Of a stretch of DNA of 64,000 nucleotides, positions 62,170 to 64,000 are shown one piece after another. Source of the DNA: Desulfurivibrio alkaliphilus AHT 2 (GTDB lineage Bacteria; Desulfobacterota; Desulfobulbia; Desulfobulbales; Desulfurivibrionaceae); NCBI RefSeq assembly GCF_000092205.1, contig NC_014216.1, forward strand, positions 1,273,742-1,337,741, given 5' to 3'. Numbering within the stretch: the first letter of the stretch is position 1; the number at the start of each line of letters is the position of its first letter. Made by a program: the position numbers and the translations under genes. Under the pieces are notes generated by a model that was given only the letters and a program-made list of their open reading frames with translations, searched no databases and was not told where the DNA came from.

Positions 62170-63407
62170 CATACTGCTGCCTCCAGTACCAGGCAACTGT
62201 TGCCACCGCCGAAGGCCAGCGACTGGGAAATCCCGATGGGACCGGTCAACACTCTTTCTTCGTCTTCCGCCAGGGGCCGGTAAGGGAAGGCCGGGTCTGG
62301 CCGCCGGCAGCGGCGGGAGCCGACGGTTTTACCGGCCTGCAGGGCCAGCAGGGTAAAGACCGCCTCGACCGCCCCCGCCGCCCCCAGGGTGTGGCCGGTC
62401 AGTGCCTTGGTGGAAACCAGCGGCACCCGCCCATCTGCCCCGAACACTTCGGCGGTGGCGGTGGTTTCCGCCAGATCGTTGGCCGGCGTGCCGGTACCAT
62501 GGCCGTTGATCAGGGCGATATCCTGCCGCCGTAAGTCGCTGCCCGCCAGGGCCACCCCGATGGCCCGTTGCAGGCCGATCCCCTGGGGATGGGGCGCGGT
62601 GGGGTGCCAGGCATCACCGGCGGTCCCAAACCCCCTGATCCAGCCCCGGGGCCGCCGCCCCTGCCGCGCCCCGGCGCTCTCCCTTTCCAGCAGCAACACA
62701 GCGGCGCCCTCACCCAGGTTCAAGCCCTGGCGGCTTTCGTCGAAGGGTCGACAGGGGGCGGCATCGGTGAGCAACAGGGAGGTAAAGCCGTTGCCGGCAA
62801 TACGGGACAAGGCGTCGGCCCCGCCGGCAATGGCCAGGTCGCAGCGCCCCTGGCGCAACCAGTCGGCGGCCACCCCAATGGCATCGGTACCGGAGGCGCA
62901 GGCGTTGGTGATCACCAGGGCAGGCCCGGCAAGTTGCAGTACCGCCTGCAAGGCGATACTGACATTGCCCTGCAGATAACGTTGCACCGGCGCCAGCGGC
63001 GGCCGCTCGCCCTGCCGCCAGGCCCGGTAGTAGTCCTCGTCGTTGAAGGCACAGCCCACTGTGGTCCCCAGGCAGACCCCCACTTTTCTGCCCCGCAGCA
63101 TCTCAGGCGACAGGCCGGCATCGGCCAGTGCTTCCAGCGCCGCCGCCAAGGCCAGCCGGCTGGTACGGCTCAGGGCAGTCAACTCTGCGGCGGCGGCAAC
63201 TTCCGGCAGTCTGCCGGTCAGGGCCAGGGGATCACCGGCCACACTGAAAACCGGAAAGGGTAAAGAGGTGGCATAAATCTCGGCCGGCACCGGCCCACAG
63301 GCCACCTCTCCGCCGGCCAGGGCGGCCCCATGCTCCTCAAGGTTCAAGCCGGCGGCGGAAACGCATCCCATGCCACCGACGGCTATTGCCACCGCCGCAT
63401 CATCCAT
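62166..63407 (-). CDS. Beta-ketoacyl-ACP synthase (FabF-like)
   Basis: 413 residues: VITNACASGTDAIGVAADWL with the active-site Cys, INGHGTGTPANDLAETTATA and STKALTGHTLGAAGAVEAVF with both His, and SLAFGGGNSCLVLE at the C-terminus. It is complete and likely the condensing enzyme that works with the chain-length-factor-like protein encoded next. The ATG has GGGGG six bases upstream; a GTG two codons earlier is possible. ACP is encoded just upstream. Confidence 0.92.
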   Translation of the reverse strand: MDDAAVAIAVGGMGCVSAAGLNLEEHGAALAGGEVACGPVPAEIYATSLPFPVFSVAGDPLALTGRLPEVAAAAELTALSRTSRLALAAALEALADAGLSPEMLRGRKVGVCLGTTVGCAFNDEDYYRAWRQGERPPLAPVQRYLQGNVSIALQAVLQLAGPALVITNACASGTDAIGVAADWLRQGRCDLAIAGGADALSRIAGNGFTSLLLTDAAPCRPFDESRQGLNLGEGAAVLLLERESAGARQGRRPRGWIRGFGTAGDAWHPTAPHPQGIGLQRAIGVALAGSDLRRQDIALINGHGTGTPANDLAETTATAEVFGADGRVPLVSTKALTGHTLGAAGAVEAVFTLLALQAGKTVGSRRCRRPDPAFPYRPLAEDEERVLTGPIGISQSLAFGGGNSCLVLEAAVW

Positions 63408-63424
63408 CGGCACCCCCGTTCCCT

Positions 63425-63679
63425 CTAACCCTGATGCTCCTTGATATAGTGGACCAGGCTGGCAATGGAGGCAAAGGCCTTTTTGCCTTCATCCATGTCG
63501 CCAATCTGGACCCCGAAATGTTTCTGGATCAGCACCACCAGTTCCACTGCATCCAGCGAATCAAGCCCCAGCCCTTCACCAAACAGCGGCATATCATCTT
63601 TGATATCGGCAGGGCTTACCCCCTGCAGTTTGATTTCGTCGATCAAAATGTGTTTAAGCTGCTCTTTCAGGTCTTCCAT
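63425..63679 (-). CDS. Acyl carrier protein
   Basis: 84 residues, acidic, with GEGLGLDSLDAVELVVLIQK; the Ser of DSL is the phosphopantetheine site. It is slightly unusual for having ELVVLIQKHFGVQI, typical of dedicated ACPs of polyene clusters rather than of the house-keeping AcpP. It should hold growing chains for the ketosynthases, reductase and dehydratases of the same operon. Confidence 0.9.
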   Translation of the reverse strand: MEDLKEQLKHILIDEIKLQGVSPADIKDDMPLFGEGLGLDSLDAVELVVLIQKHFGVQIGDMDEGKKAFASIASLVHYIKEHQG

Positions 63680-63769
63680 GCCTTTGCCGTATTTCCTCGC
63701 AGTGTTTAACTTGTTGGTCTCGGTGGCCCCGCCGGCTTTGGCAAAGGCGATAAGACCGAAAAGGTTTGA

Positions 63770-64000
63770 TTACTGCTGCCAAAAATCGTAAAAGTTGTAC
63801 CATTGATACGGGTACTCGTCAACGTGCTCCTGCAGGCTTCGGGCAAAGCGGGCACCGCTTGCCCGGCACGCTTCCGCCCGCTGGTTGCGACCCTGCCAGC
63901 GGGGATACCAGACATCGCGGATTCGCAACTGATAACGGCGGCGGCCGGTCTTGGCGGCAAACATGGCCGCCACCGGGGCACCGACGCAACCCGCCAGCAC
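63770..64000 (-). CDS. LpxL/HtrB-like acyltransferase, C-terminal end; continues past right edge
   Basis: The last 76 or so residues of a larger protein. The end reads FARSLQEHVDEYPYQWYNFY and DFW, matching the C-terminal YPxQWYNFYDFW phrase of lysophospholipid/lauroyl acyltransferase-like proteins found in aryl-polyene clusters. No start codon is within the window. It would attach the polyene to a lipid or sugar head group. The 90 bases between this gene and the ACP gene hold nothing notable. Confidence 0.78.
   Translation of the reverse strand: MLAGCVGAPVAAMFAAKTGRRRYQLRIRDVWYPRWQGRNQRAEACRASGARFARSLQEHVDEYPYQWYNFYDFWQQ

Overview
The window reads as a chromosomal segment of a GC-rich Gram-negative bacterium, most like a deltaproteobacterial sulfur/sulfate-metabolising member of the Desulfobulbales (Desulfurivibrio-like). 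That placement is an inference from the gene set (LPS genes, type IV pilus PilT, NtrC-type regulators, APS kinase, ADP-forming acyl-CoA synthetase). No rRNA is present and no search was run. There are about 58 protein genes, one tRNA gene (His), no CRISPR and no intact transposase. Coding density is high.

Left part, about 1-20.3 kb, is mainly housekeeping: a partial malQ, rpoD-comEC, pilT, a PHP phosphoesterase with an NtrC-type regulator and two small envelope proteins, proC-nadK, lpxC, lpxK, rsmE, murJ, a moaB/mog-like gene, purM, a zinc-ribbon protein and tRNA-His with its own promoter and terminator.

Middle, about 20.3-41 kb, is a lipopolysaccharide core/surface glycan locus. It has APS kinase (cysC, makes PAPS), seven sulfotransferase-fold genes of several subfamilies, four GT4 glycosyltransferases, a GT9 heptosyltransferase, an O-antigen-ligase-like protein, a Kdo kinase (kdkA), three further kinase/P-loop proteins, and the ADP-heptose genes hldE-gmhA-gmhB. 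Together they suggest a heptose/Kdo core decorated with sulfate and phosphate, the sulfate coming from locally made PAPS.

Next, about 41-53.7 kb: a serine hydrolase lipoprotein, an IlvC that looks plant-type, a dGTPase-histidine kinase-response regulator run, and a four-gene operon. This operon encodes an AcuC-like deacetylase, an AcuB-like CBS protein, an ADP-forming acetyl/acyl-CoA synthetase and a CoA-transferase fused to a GNAT acetyltransferase. It looks like an acetyl-CoA/acetate module with built-in acetylation control.

Right end, about 53.7-64 kb, is a minus-strand aryl-polyene-type lipid cluster that runs off the edge: three ketosynthase-family proteins, two hotdog dehydratases, ketoreductase, ACP, thioesterase, LolA-like carrier, MMPL exporter, DUF3261 lipoprotein and the end of an LpxL-like acyltransferase.

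Throughout the window a family of about 110-150 bp imperfect palindromic repeats (at least seven full cores plus fragments) sits between genes, very often exactly at gene 3' ends, where its terminal GTAAGC can supply the stop codon. Two copies carry a different nested palindrome in their loop. This repeat family, the sulfation locus and the acetylation module are the most interesting contents.
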